Assembly: GCA_012932295.1 (NCBI GenBank)
Contig: JAAONU010000001.1
Coordinates: 20,708,120-20,772,119 of the forward strand
Origin: Cyclina sinensis
Taxonomy: Eukaryota > Mollusca > Bivalvia > Venerida > Veneridae
Length of the DNA stretch: 64,000 bases
Direction: 5' to 3'
A model generated the notes under the pieces. The model was not told the DNA's origin and searched no databases. It worked only from the letters and a program-made list of their open reading frames with translations. Shown piece after piece: positions 1 to 11,900 of this stretch (position 1 is the first letter of the stretch; the number at the start of each line of letters is the position of its first letter). The translations under genes and the position numbers were made by a program.

Positions 1-1260
1 CTGTTTATAGATGATATGTTTGGAAGTATTGGTATTGATAATTACAAGTTTAATGAATGGTTTGCAATGAATGAGCGAATGACGTAGCATATGTTGTCAA
101 GAATGGCCGAAGTTAAATCGAAAAAAAATCTACATGACTATAAAGCAAAACCTCAAAAGATTTATATAGTTCAAGGCCCTTTGGGTTGTTGGCATTTCGG
201 TTGAGAGGTATGCAAAACGAAAAGAAAAATCTTCTTCAGAAGTACTTTCAACATTACAGGATTCCTGAATAGAGGCGATACCTGTATGCAGCGCAGCTTA
301 ATCCACCTCACGGTTTTCCACTTTGTGTTAAGCAATACTGCACAGAGCCACACTGCCAGAAAGGGACATTGCTTTCTTTTCGTCACGGATATCTGTTTTA
401 GCGCAGGAAATACAGATTATCCGTGATGATACATCGACACAATATTACACATTCCTGCCAGTCAATTTGTCACCTCTTCAAAAAATTAGCGTAAAATTAT
501 GTGAGGTGAACAAGAGTTTGACAAAACTCTGCCCAATAAGACAAGACTGTTATCAAAGATACCAGTCAAAGACGGGATGGACATAGTAGGAGCTATTGAA
601 AAGCTGACGAATGTTTAATAAGATAAGGACGGATCTGTCGGGTTCAAACGCGACTCAGTCAGCGAAGTATTAGGCGTTGTTGCAACAAGGAATAGTCCAA
701 TTCCCGCCGTAAACTATCTAAACTTACAGTTTTTAGCAGAGACGATCAAGTACTTGACATACGAAGAAAGTGATCATGCCGTTCTGCCGAAAAAGACCAC
801 GTTAAGATTAGCAGTTCGATTAACAGTTTCACTGTTTAACGGCGAGACTTTTGTTGCATGCAAAACATCTTGCCAGGGACAGCATGTATTCTCTGGATAT
901 CTGGCTGGGATATGTCAACAGAAATGAATCAACAAAGACTCCAGGCAATACTTACCTTGATGATTTGATGACGACTCCAATTGACACGTATTATATCTTG
1001 CAGAGCAATTTCGGTTGAAATCCGGAACAAGCTCAAGTTGGTTTTACTTTCTTCTTGTACATAAATGAAAAGGAAAAGGCAAAACAGAAAAATATGAACT
1101 TTTACCATAAAGAAGCGACGACTATTAAAATTAAGAAAGAAAATGGGGTGTCCATCAGGAAGAAAGTAAACCGTCCTAATGTCTACAGGTAAAGTAGTGC
1201 AGGACGGGGGTAAATTGAAGTAGGTCCGACTCTTGCCTATAAAGGAAACCAGGTTCATTC
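1..1260 (+). pseudogene. Decayed nSTAND-type NTPase gene fragment
   Basis: No long frame is open, but consecutive + strand blocks in different frames read like the large mollusc nSTAND/NACHT-like NTPase family. The first block begins FIDDMFGSIGIDNYKF and resembles the Walker B strand region of those proteins. Around 311-405 another frame reads HGFPLCVKQYCTEPHCQKG, like the conserved winged-helix segment after the NTPase core. Around 510-890 a third frame gives a conserved-looking AIEKLTNV stretch followed by DGSVGFKRDSVSEVLGVV and then FLAETIKYLTYEES. Several stops and frameshifts separate the blocks, so this is a relic, and its 5' part lies outside the window. The family assignment is from memory of motif patterns. 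Minus-strand open frames here are shadows. Confidence 0.45.
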
Positions 1261-2174
1261 ACTCGGCAATGTTAAGAAAAAGTACACTTTTTTAACACAT
1301 GAATAGAGAGCTTTTTCACTATGCCATGTACAAAGACTTGTTAGTAATTCTCTGGTGCTTTATTGTATTTGTACAAGAAATATTAACATAGCATTTATAA
1401 CACATATGTATAATTTATTTTTCATGAAGTTTTGATTCATCGGTGAAGTAAACCTAAAGACATCGAGTATTCATACTTGTTAGAATATAATTTCTTTGAT
1501 GAAAATTTGGTAAAAAAAAATCTTGTACTCTAATGCAAAGAAAAATATGTACGTAGGGTGTAAAAGTGTAAACGGGCTCGTCTGCGTCTTCTGTTCCTTA
1601 TTAGGATATTTTACTATCTTCATTTTCATTTGTTTTATAACATTTGTGAAATGTGTTGATTGATCTAAAGAAAAAACAACAACAAAACAATAACCAGGTT
1701 TTGTTTTAGACATAAAGTGGCGGAGGGAGGTGGCATAGGAAACAAAAAAGCTTCAAAACAGGTGAAACAATTTTTAAATTTTAAATTTTTACGCAAAGGC
1801 ATACATTAGTGTAAATGAATTATATTTTGTTACTATACTTTATTCATTATTTTTCCAAGTTTTGCAGAGTTTAAATTGTATTGCATCGCAAAGTAAGCTG
1901 TGTTTGATACTTGTATAGATGGTTGGCAATATCTTTCCCGCGACTTTTTTCAAATTGCAATGTTTTACATCATTTAAAAAAAATACATATACAACAGAAA
2001 TTTATATCAAGCACGATTCTGGTCTTAACTCATAAAAAAGAAATTATCATAAAAATGTTTTATCGATTTTTTTTATAGCATCGTAATGTGGCAATATCGC
2101 CACGGCCAATGATTCGTCATAACCCTCTAATTACGTCATAGGATTTTTACAATGTTCCTTTTTAGTTTTCAACT
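1261..2174. other. Non-coding AT-rich stretch
   Basis: I see no credible coding frame, RNA gene or organised repeat here. There are poly-A/T runs and the minus-strand open frame at 1480-1713 has low-complexity composition. Confidence 0.5.
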
Positions 2175-2765
2175 CCCTTTTTGTACATATCATATGCTCA
2201 ACTTAATGTTTTAATTATGCCTCCGAAGGAGGGGAGTAAAGTTTTTGACCTGTTCGTCTGTCAGTACGTCAGTCGATCACTCCGTCCAAAAACTTTAACA
2301 TTTACTTCATACTTGATCATAATACAGTCCTTTCGACAAACCTTCCGACTGACATATATTTGTATGACCTTGACCCCTGAATGACCCTGACCTCCAGTTG
2401 TGAAATATTGGCCATGACTCCCTTATTACATTAAATTTAGTTCATGCATGCAAACAACAACAGTTTGATAGAGAACTTCTTAATGACATATGTTGTGTTG
2501 ACCATGACCCTTCAAATAACCTTGATCCTGAGGTCAAATTAAAAAAAAAGTACTTCTTTTGAATCAACAGATTTAGTTTATGTTTCTACACAACAATCTT
2601 TATGAGATCTTCCAAATGACTTGACCCTTTAATGTCCCTGACCTTGATGTCATATTGTCCAACAAAACACTTATTTTGAAGGATCTACAGTTTTTTCTGG
2701 CCTTAGCTCAAAGGCCAAAGCACCACTTCGGGCGGTTGGTCATCTTTCAGTGGCAGTTCTTGTTG
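2175..2765 (+). repeat. GTCCGTC/'tgaccttgacc' family repeat, copy 1
   Basis: It opens with 'atgcctccgaaggagg', then a 'gtttttgacctgttcgtctg' segment, then a run of degenerate 'tgaccctgacc'/'tgaccttga' phrases to about 2650. The same head occurs in reverse orientation at the end of the array at 27.26-28.69 kb, so the two are copies of one family. It ends near a small inverted 'ggcc...ggcc' segment at 2698-2720. It carries no protein and is a non-autonomous dispersed element. Confidence 0.55.
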
Positions 2766-4238
2766 TCATTAAATTAATACAGAAAGTTTATATGTTAGTG
2801 TTGTCTGATAAACTGTTCTTGATAACTTAAAGCTGGAACGCAATAAATTCATAAGTGTTTATAAGTGTGTGAACTTCAAAAATCACATTTATTGACTTTG
2901 CAACCTGTAAAATGACCTAAATATATGTAAAAAAGCTTGTATTTGTAACTTTATGTTTTCTTTATTTTAGACAAATATTTGTTTGCGGCACAGTGCTTGG
3001 ATTTACAGAAAGAGATAAATTTGTGTTCGTTTGTCACTCAAAGTATTTATGCATCTTTTGTCGAGGCTCAGTATAAGGTCGATGTTACAAAATTAAAAAA
3101 AAAACAGCCATGTTGCAGGACAGGAGTGTGTGTGTGTTCTTTAGTTTGATCCTCATAATGTTAACGAACTCCTTTGTACAGATTGGGAGGACTATTTCGC
3201 CAATGTCTTTTGTTTTTTATCATATTGATAACAGTGTCAAACAACTGTAAGAAGATCAGCGATTATTTGCATTACTGCGTATTTAATGTTCCTACTTTCC
3301 CTTTTGAAGTTAACAGCACTGTTTAAGCTTTCTATCTCCCCATTCTCGATAAAAAAAAGTTCCCCATTCTTACAGTTTAACCCTACTTAGGAAAAGAGAA
3401 AAATAGAATAAATGAGGCTGTGTCATTCGATTATTTAACATGTGCTATTGCTGATATTTAGCTGAAAGGCTGCATAATATATTTATTTTCATATTCTCTT
3501 TAAGATTATGAATCCAGGTATTTTTGGCCATTAGTAGAATTCACCTGTTAAAAAGTCGATTTTTCGCCTGACCTTCATCACACGAATTAGAATTAAATGC
3601 AAAGAAAAAGTGATTTCAAGTAACAAAAACATTTTGAAGTCAATGAATAAATTTACCTGTGCTTAATCACAATTATTACCCTAACTCACCGACGTAATCG
3701 TTTGATTATACCTTTGATATATTTATATATATATATATATATAGAATAAAAGTGACTGCGGCCTACTGAAGTGCTTCTATTTTAAGAATTTTTGAAAGCA
3801 CAACGCTCACTTGTGTTAGACACACGAAGCAGATTTCAGTGACAAAATACAACGACTGATCTAAAATTATTGGCGGCGCCGAGAACGGCGACGCCTATAT
3901 TGGAATAGTGTTTTATTTTGTACCATGCGCTGACGTAATCAATTTGGGAGAATCTTGGATCATTATCAATGTAAAAAAATCCAATTATTCTCTACATAAC
4001 TTAAAATATGTCACTTCATAAATCGTATTTATTAATTTTAAAAATAAATTGATCCAAATCAGGTAAGTTTGTATTTTTAATCAAAAGTTTTTGATGCAAA
4101 AATTACAGATTTAATTACTTTTCCTAAAACAAATCAAAGCGCTGCAAGCATTTGTGTATTCACAGCATTTATCTAGCAGTGTGTTGCTACTTAATCTGAA
4201 ATGCAAATCTTTGTTAATTCTTTCAACTATAGCTATAT
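2766..4238. other. Non-coding stretch with a (TA)n microsatellite
   Basis: AT-rich with no supported gene. A (TA)n run occupies about 3719-3741. A GC-rich patch at 3870-3895 ('ggcggcgccgagaacggcga') resembles the 'acggcgata' hairpin near 41.67 kb but is too short to classify. Confidence 0.45.
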
Positions 4239-4239
4239 A

Positions 4240-4465
4240 AAGAAAGGTGAAGCCGAGTGGTTAAAAGGTCGGACTTGTACTCTAAGGATAGCTAGTCAAG
4301 ACACGAGTTCGAACCCCGTCAGCGGCCGTGTCGGCATCGGTTATTTCCTTCAGCAATAAACTTTATTCTCATTACTTAGTACTGGTTGGTTCCAGGGACG
4401 GATTTGAGAATGATTCTATTAGCTAAAAGCTTTCGTCACAATCGAAATAAAATTGATTTGTATAA
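4240..4465 (+). repeat. tRNA-derived SINE
   Basis: The head resembles a class II (Leu/Ser-like) tRNA: an A-box-like 'agccgagtggttaaaaggtc' at about 4251 and a B-box 'gagttcgaacccc' at about 4304-4316. The body continues with 'cagcaataaactttattctc' and 'ttggttccagggacggattt' and ends in an A-rich tail near 4450. The acceptor stem is not convincing and there is a long non-tRNA body, so a SINE is more likely than a functional tRNA gene. Pol III boxes would make it self-promoting if intact. Confidence 0.6.
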
Positions 4466-7280
4466 ACTAACTTGAAAATAGAAATTGTACAAAATCTGTC
4501 GTTTTAATGCAATAATAAAGAATGAGTCTGTCTTTGTGAATACAGACACAAGGATGAATTTGAAGAACACTCTTACTTTGCTGGAGTCAATTCAGTCGTT
4601 ATAGTTACAAAAAAAACATATCTTTTCACTACGCCACTAAACCGTTAAACCATGAATATGATAGAGTACCAGTTGTACTTCGGGTGTTATCTAGTGCAGA
4701 CAAATTACAAAATATTTGAAATGATGTAATACCATACTGTGAAATGTGGAATTCGAACAAAGATGTTACATGTAAGGTTTTATTTTTTGGATGTCGATAA
4801 CATAGGAATTGTTATTTCAAAATCGAGGACACACCTTCAGAGACAAGTATCTTGGTATAGTTTTCACCAAATCTGGGAATATTATGCGTACAAGAAAATA
4901 TTTAGTAGTAAAGCCCTTCATCTATTACAGGAGAATGTGTACTCCATAGTTGATTACCTAGCGGAAGCACTGTCAGGTCGGCAGCTCTCTTTGTTCCAAT
5001 TTCAGAAATACACTCACACTGCTACTGCTACACAAAAATTCGTTTCCCGTTTCCTACCAGAGACGGTAATTCCTTAGATATAATTTTCTCTTAATCACAG
5101 AGAGGGGAAAAAGCAAGCTTACGAGGTGATTTTAAATAATTTATAATGACTATTCTCTTCTACAGTTCTCTTCTACAGAAATAACCGTCCAAGGATCTCA
5201 AATTCTCATTCTCTGGGAAGGAAAACATATTCTTGGAATTGTCATTCAAAGTTTAAATTTGAAATTTTGACATGTATTGGGCTGCCTAGAAACTTTGGAC
5301 AGTAAACTTAGCAACCCTTTTGAAACTTTCCGATCACTGAAGTCATCCTTGTTTCAATTTACTTAATGTGCTATCGATGGTTCCAAAATGTTCCTTGGTC
5401 AATCGCAGCAAATCTAAATAAAGTATAGTATTTAATGTTCAGAAAAAGACACAAAACAGTAGGATTTAAACAGACTAAAATCATTAAAAGGATATAGATT
5501 GTTGATATAAAGCAATAGTAGACATTTGGAATATTCAAGTGCTGAATTGTGTCGCAGACGAAGAACACTTGATTATTATCCCAATTTTTAATTTTAAAGG
5601 GAGACAATATGCAATTTTCATAAAAAGTGAAAGATCAAATGATTTTTTATGAGAATATAGTCATTCATATCTGGTCATTTTGTTGAAGAAAAGTGAATTC
5701 ACATGATTTCACATCTTCAATAAAAGTGATTAAAACATGGATATAATTCAAATGTCCCCCTTTAAAATCTTTTTACATCCCATCTGTAAATAACTTGATT
5801 ATATCATCAAAATGTACAACATGTATTACACACGTGTACAATTGTTTAGGTTAATTTATACACTTATTATTTATCTTATTTCAAAACCATGTGCGCCGCC
5901 TTTGATGCTTTGCATCAAAATTAATCTTGTATCATTATATAAATCAATAAAACTACTGCGTTGTTACACTGAAAACCCCACGTTATGTCCTTAATTTTAA
6001 ACTTAAGACGATACCTGGTTAAGAGATATCTATAAAGATTGTGACATAAGATATTGAGCAATGTATGTACATGAACATGCATACGACAAAAATGAGCCGT
6101 GTTACGTGGAAACTATCACAATTTTTTCATGTTTCTGTCATTTTAAATGTGTGGTCATATATATGTCTTGGTATCAATGAATGACAGCTGTAATACTGGT
6201 AATGTTTGAATCTTTTAGTAATAGCTTTTTGATTTCGAACTGATGATCCATTCGTAGAAAAACAACGAACTAAAAATTGCAAAAATATAAAATGCAAATT
6301 ACATTCGATTGACATAAATTTCGACTCAGTGAAGGCCTATTTCGTCAGAATGATGGAACTTCTGTTGAAGTTATATCAGAAAAGTACTTATAACTTTTTT
6401 ACATTGTAAGTAAACAATATAATAGTTTGGTGGTCAGTAATTTCTTTTATAGTTTATTGATTTACGTTTATAGATAATGGGGATTCAGAAAAATCAGCAC
6501 ATACACAAAGTAAGAAAAAATACCAAAAAATATACCAAAATGTTTAAAAGAATGTTTTTACAAAGCACATCCACCTTCTTGTTTTACAATTCAGTCATTT
6601 GTGTTTTTGTAAGAATTGTGAATGTACTGCGAATGGTTAAGGGTGTTTGCACGCGATTGATTCAATAGTTTGTAAATATTGTTTCAGTTTTCATCGGAGA
6701 ATTTACTACATCCTGATAAAAGTGACATCTTCCTTCTTGAAACATTGATATATAGATATATAAAGGTAATACTTTCAGAGAAAAAACTCTAAAAACATTA
6801 ATCATTGTACTTAAATATATTCATAATGAAAATAAAATTTTAACTTCTTTCGCTACAGCTTAATAGGTAATTGTTTTAGACTAGTATAATAAAACTTTAG
6901 TTTACAACTAATCTGTAATGTATATTTTGAACAATATCCATCTTAGAAGGGAAAGAAGAATATGTTACTCCTCAATTACATGATTTCTAGAGTTTCAGTG
7001 GGTTAACAGCAATTATCTTGACGTCCATGCATCCTGGTAACTTTGAACACAAATATTATATTAAGCATCGAAATAACGATTCGAGACCAATCCGCATCTT
7101 CCAGTTTTAGGAAATCTTATACTCCAGGTGAAGATTTGAACACAATAGAAAGATGATTTGAAATTCCTTAACCTCGACCGTTGTTTAAATGAAGAAGGAA
7201 TAATTCATTACCAAAGTCGGTGAGTTACAGAGTGCTGACGGTCAATACTACATTTGATAGTACAGTTTGCAATCCGACTT
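4466..7280. other. Non-coding AT-rich stretch
   Basis: Several short open frames occur (for example 4739-5077 +, 6127-6315 -, 6477-6668 +). None shows a recognisable domain, splice-site framing or coding-like composition. I support no gene here. Confidence 0.45.
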
Positions 7281-7289
7281 TTCAATATT

Positions 7290-7565
7290 GACTCTTCTTA
7301 GTCCTGTGGTTTTCTATTACTGACTTTTGAGGACTAAAGCCCCAACTAACTAACTACTACAACTACTACAACTAACAACAATTCTACTAATACAGTATAG
7401 TGCGAGGCGTTATCATCTTGCCTGCAGCTAAACGAGTGACGACACAGGCAAATGGGGACTGTGCTATCTGTCATTTTCAAAATTACTTTTTCTGCAGGAG
7501 CAGGTTGCTGTTTCAGTTGACACAATAAATCTGGTTGGGTTTTAAGAGACAGTATCTTAATAAAA
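7290..7565. repeat. Dispersed repeat shared with 9.37-9.72 kb
   Basis: The segment runs from 'tattactgacttttgagga' through 'gcgaggcgttatcatcttgc' and 'ctgcagctaaacgagtgacg'. A diverged copy lies inside intron 1 of P450-A at 9370-9560 in the same orientation. A short (actacaacta)n run at about 7345-7375 interrupts it. It has no coding potential I can recognise, and its family is unknown to me. Confidence 0.5.
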
Positions 7566-8454
7566 AAATAATACACATCTTCATTTCAATCCGTCCTTTT
7601 TGATGTCAGTTTTTTTTTGCATTCCAGTTTAACTTTGCAAACATTAAGATATCAACTAAGAAAAGTTAAATGCACCTCCCTTTTCTTCTTTCCGATGTAA
7701 AGCTAGCATTATTTGCAGACGATTCTTACAAAACTGTTAAATGAGTTGGTATTATTCACTGTCTTTTTATGTGTGAAAGTTCTCAAGAAAAGATATTTGA
7801 TCTTTTTTTTAAAATATCAGTATAATTCTAATGTAGCTAAAACTGTCTACATGAGTAGCACCGTTACTTCACAAGTTCTCTACTTATGTTCTTTCGCTAC
7901 TAGTCTATTTGCTTGTTATTAGATTTGCTAGGTTTATCGCACATTTGCGAACCCTGAATAATAACCCGACTTTAACCAGTGAAATACTTTATCAAAAGCA
8001 AACATACATAATGATTATGATTTCATTATATCCATGTTTCTTTAAGCCATATTTTTGTAAATGGCTTATTAAACAGAAATTTAAAACCCTCATTTCTGTT
8101 ACAAATAATTAAATATTGAATGAGTTGGCCAAATATTTACGCTATTCTTTTAAATACAGAACGTAATTGTACCTTAGTAGCATGCATGATTGAGATAATC
8201 TGCAATGCAAAATAGTTTTAAATGATTCATTTGATCAATTAGTTAGTCTTTCTTTGCGTCGTTCGGTAGTGCTAACGGTAAGTGAACTTATGAATAAATG
8301 CTTTATATTACGGTTATTCTGTTATCTTTTTTGGAAATCTAAACGTTCGTTATGAACGTATATAGTCTACATATGTTTTGCCTAGTTATTCAATACAACT
8401 TATATACAGTGTCTGATATAACATTGCCTAAAATATTATTCGCAAATAGAGTTT
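7566..8454. other. Non-coding upstream region of P450-A
   Basis: AT-rich with no supported gene. The + strand open frames at 7713-8112 encode low-complexity hydrophobic peptides and are probably chance. The segmental duplication shared with P450-B begins just after this stretch. Confidence 0.45.
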
Positions 8455-8625
8455 AAATTTATACAAAACAAAACTTTAAGGTGTCACTTGAGCGTACCTG
8501 CCTTTATGTCACACATACGCGTGCTTTTGTTTTGTTCGCGTGAATATGAATTATAAAAGGGTACTGTGTCTATTCCATACCATCATATAAGTTTCGTGTG
8601 TTGGATGAAATACAACAAATAAACG
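8455..8625 (+). promoter_or_regulatory. P450-A promoter and non-coding 5' exon
   Basis: A TATA-like box 'ttataaaagg' lies at 8551-8560, so a start near 8580 is expected. The segment to 8625 ends at a strong donor ('aaacg' then 'gtaagttc', GT at 8626). The matching acceptor is 'tttgtttacag' at 8897-8907, which places the ATG 17 nt into the next exon. The arrangement is conserved upstream of P450-B (30570-30755), which supports function. Two GCGTG cores lie upstream at 8519-8523 and 8538-8542, the second as TCGCGTG, the consensus core of AhR/ARNT xenobiotic response elements. Regulation by that route is inference. Confidence 0.55.
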
Positions 8626-8923
8626 GTAAGTTCATATCTGTGGTTATAATTATTTTCCTCTTTCACAAAATGTGGTCTAAGTTATGGTTAGAACTGAGAC
8701 TTCACATAAAGAAACTTTAAAAACATTATCGCTTGTTTTTTCTCCTTTTTTTCTTTTCTTTTTGTAATGTTTAGAAGTCATTCCTTCGCCAAAACTATCA
8801 CTGCACTTCTTTTACACTGATAAATATCTTAGCAGGAGAGGTTATCAAATTTGAATTAGTGTCATACGCTTTAGTAAATTGATATATCGAAATATATTTG
8901 TTTACAGATCATCATAGTACAAA

Positions 8924-11900
8924 ATGGATTTTCCTACCCCCGACACAGATTTCGGGCTTATACTTGCTGCTTTAATTATTGTTCTTACAATACTATGGCT
9001 CCATCAATGTACCAATTTCAACATGCCCCCTGGACCATTTTTACATCTGCCATTTTTCGGAAACCTGCGGGAATTTACCCAGCACGCGGACGTACGTATA
9101 GGTTTACGGAAACTAAGAGAAAGATATGGCAACGTTTATAGCCTCTATATGGGATCTGATCTTGTTGTCGTGGTAAATGGAACTGAAGCAGTGAGAGAAT
9201 TGTTGATCAAGAGGGGGGACGACTTCTCAGATAGAGCAGAAACATTTGTGTCGAGATATCGAACTAAGGGACATGGTAACTAAAACTGCATTTAATCATC
9301 ATTGAAATAAATTGCAACTAATGCTGATTAAGTCAAACAAAAACTACAGTTTCTTTTGTTTTCTGCCTCTTTGTAGTCTAGTGGTTCTTTATTACTGACT
9401 TTAGAGGACTTAAACCCTACCAACTAACTTAGATTTTTCTAACAACATGTTACCGAAGTAATGCGAGGCGTTGACCACCTTGCCTGCAGCTAAACGTATG
9501 ACTGCACAGGCACATGGTGATGGTATGCTGTGAATGTGCTCAAAGACAGAGGGTTTCCTTCTAATGGCGTCATGGCCCAACCCAAATTTCGAAACCGGAG
9601 CTAGGTGAGTCATCTTCTTAGCGGGTATGAAATCTTTTTCAAACTGTTCACGCTCCGGTGTCTCTTGCTCAGGGCACTGACGTTTAACTTGCTTTTGAAG
9701 ATCATGAACGTTCTCAAAAATCATGCCGCAGTTGTTACTGTTTGATTAAATAGTCATCTTTGGGTTGTATAAGCCATTTTTGATTTTCCATTGAATTATT
9801 GTATTTCTTGTGATCTGGAATATATATCTGTACATATTGAATGTCTCCTGTATGAATGTTTGCTAACAGACAGACTTTATTATGATTGAATGCTATCTAT
9901 CTATTTGAGCTTATTTATCGTCGGTACCGGTTGCACACATGACCGACGCTCCCTGGAGAGATTAGTTATTTTGTGTTGTGGGGGTAGTGCAAGATACAGA
10001 AAGCACCCCATTCCAGAGACACCCCTGGTTCTTTTGCATGCTCAGTGTATAGCAATGATACATGGGACCTCGGTTTAACGTCTCATCCGAAAGACTATAT
10101 TAGTAATGTTAGTGGAGGAGCGGGGGACCGAACTCGGGACCCCTGGTTTACCAGTCCAGCGCGTTACCACTGGATCACATCCGCTCCTATGATTGAATGC
10201 ATCGATGTTAGCTTCTTTTATACCAACTATACCAGTGCACATGCGCCCTGACTCAGTCGTAGAAGGTTTTAAAGCAACAAGTAAATACACCCATACACCC
10301 CTATGACTGACTTTGGCAGCTTCCACCACTATATCATCCAATATAATTAAGTTTCTATTTCTTGTGTCAATAAATTCAGCTTTCCAGATCTAGGTAAAAT
10401 TATGTCCTTGATGAACTCTACTTTCGGAATTACAGTTGTCTTCATCATGTCGTAAAGCGTTGCCACCTTTTATACAACTAGATGATTGTCTCTCATGCGT
10501 AGACTGTAATTTTACTTAAAGCCCGCCGAAGTACCTGAAACACTAAGTACGTTTTCTCTATTAGAGACATTAAAATGCTTATTAATGACAAAAGAATGAT
10601 TGGAATATAATGAATGCAGGATTTTGGAACTTGAGCTCCAATACTCCTGCTGAATATGCTGCTGTTTAAGGACACGCTCCTGCTGGATATGCTGCTGTAT
10701 AGGAAAGTCGCTTCTGCTGTATATGCTGCTGTTTAAGGACACGCTCCTGTTAAATAGGCTGCTGTATACGAAAATCGCTTCTGCTGCTGCTGTGAAGGGA
10801 AATTTTGCTACTGCTGCCTGAATATACAGCTTAATCCTGTCAATTATTTCATATCCGACCCGATAAAGGGGTGCCATATAAATTTTGCTTTATATGGCAG
10901 ATGATACGACACGGACTACTTTTGTGTTTATACTAAGAAGGAAGTGATAAAATTGTTGTTATTACAGAGACTACTTAAATAAAACTTAGATCTTACAATA
11001 TAGTGATCATTTAAGGAAATAAAATTATTGAAACTTTGGAACTATTTTTCGTGTATATGTACACTTGGCGGATAGCCTTGACATTAGCCTGATTTGAAAC
11101 TCTTTTAAGACAGCTTTTCAATATCTTTAGTAAAATATTTCCAATGGCAAATGTGACAGGATAAATAGAATAATAAGTGTCTTAATAGAGAAAGTTTATC
11201 TGGTTTGGCTGCGGAATTCTACGCCTCGCCAGATAAACTTCCTCATATTAAGACACTAACCTATTATTCTCTATGTATATGGATATCTTTCTTCTGCTTC
11301 TGCTGCTTGATATCAGTTTCTTTGGATGTCTTTTCAAATGTTGTCCCCCGATGTAATTCTTGCCACATAAATAGTACTTGTAAGCCATTTTACGATGTTA
11401 ATAGGTCCATTGCTCGAAGTCGATTTGACCGATTTGAGTTTTTCTATCTTTATCATTATATGTCCTGAATGCAACTTTCTTTTTCTTGCTTTGATACCGT
11501 TGTAATTCAAAGATAAAAACCGCTGTTAAAAATGGTTTTGTCTCTGTTTCCGTAATACTAAATCGTATTCGGCATTAGGCACACAGAGTCCGAAACGACG
11601 AAAGTAGTAAATGTAACTATTCAAACAAATGGGTATCTGTGCGTCCACGATCTGCTTTGCTCTGATCTGTTAGCATTCTACCTGCCCTGTGGTCACTCAA
11701 CGTCTGTGACGAGCCATTTCCCTCCCAAGAGCGAGTAGATCATGTATTCTTGCTGTTCCTTCTCGTGTCTTTTGAAGTTATGCCTTTCCAAACCTGTAAT
11801 TGATATCATAAAGATAAGAAGCACGTAAATCTGGTAAAGAAGTTTTGAAGTTTTGAAGTTTTCCTTTTTATATTCTTAACACAAGCTCGAGCTAATAAGT

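Noticed and set aside
1480..1713. Minus-strand 77-codon frame
   Set aside because: Low-complexity, Phe/Lys-rich composition typical of AT-rich non-coding DNA; no supporting splice or homology signal.
4247..4330. Functional tRNA gene with a long variable arm
   Set aside because: A and B boxes are present but acceptor and anticodon stems do not pair convincingly, and a non-tRNA SINE body follows.
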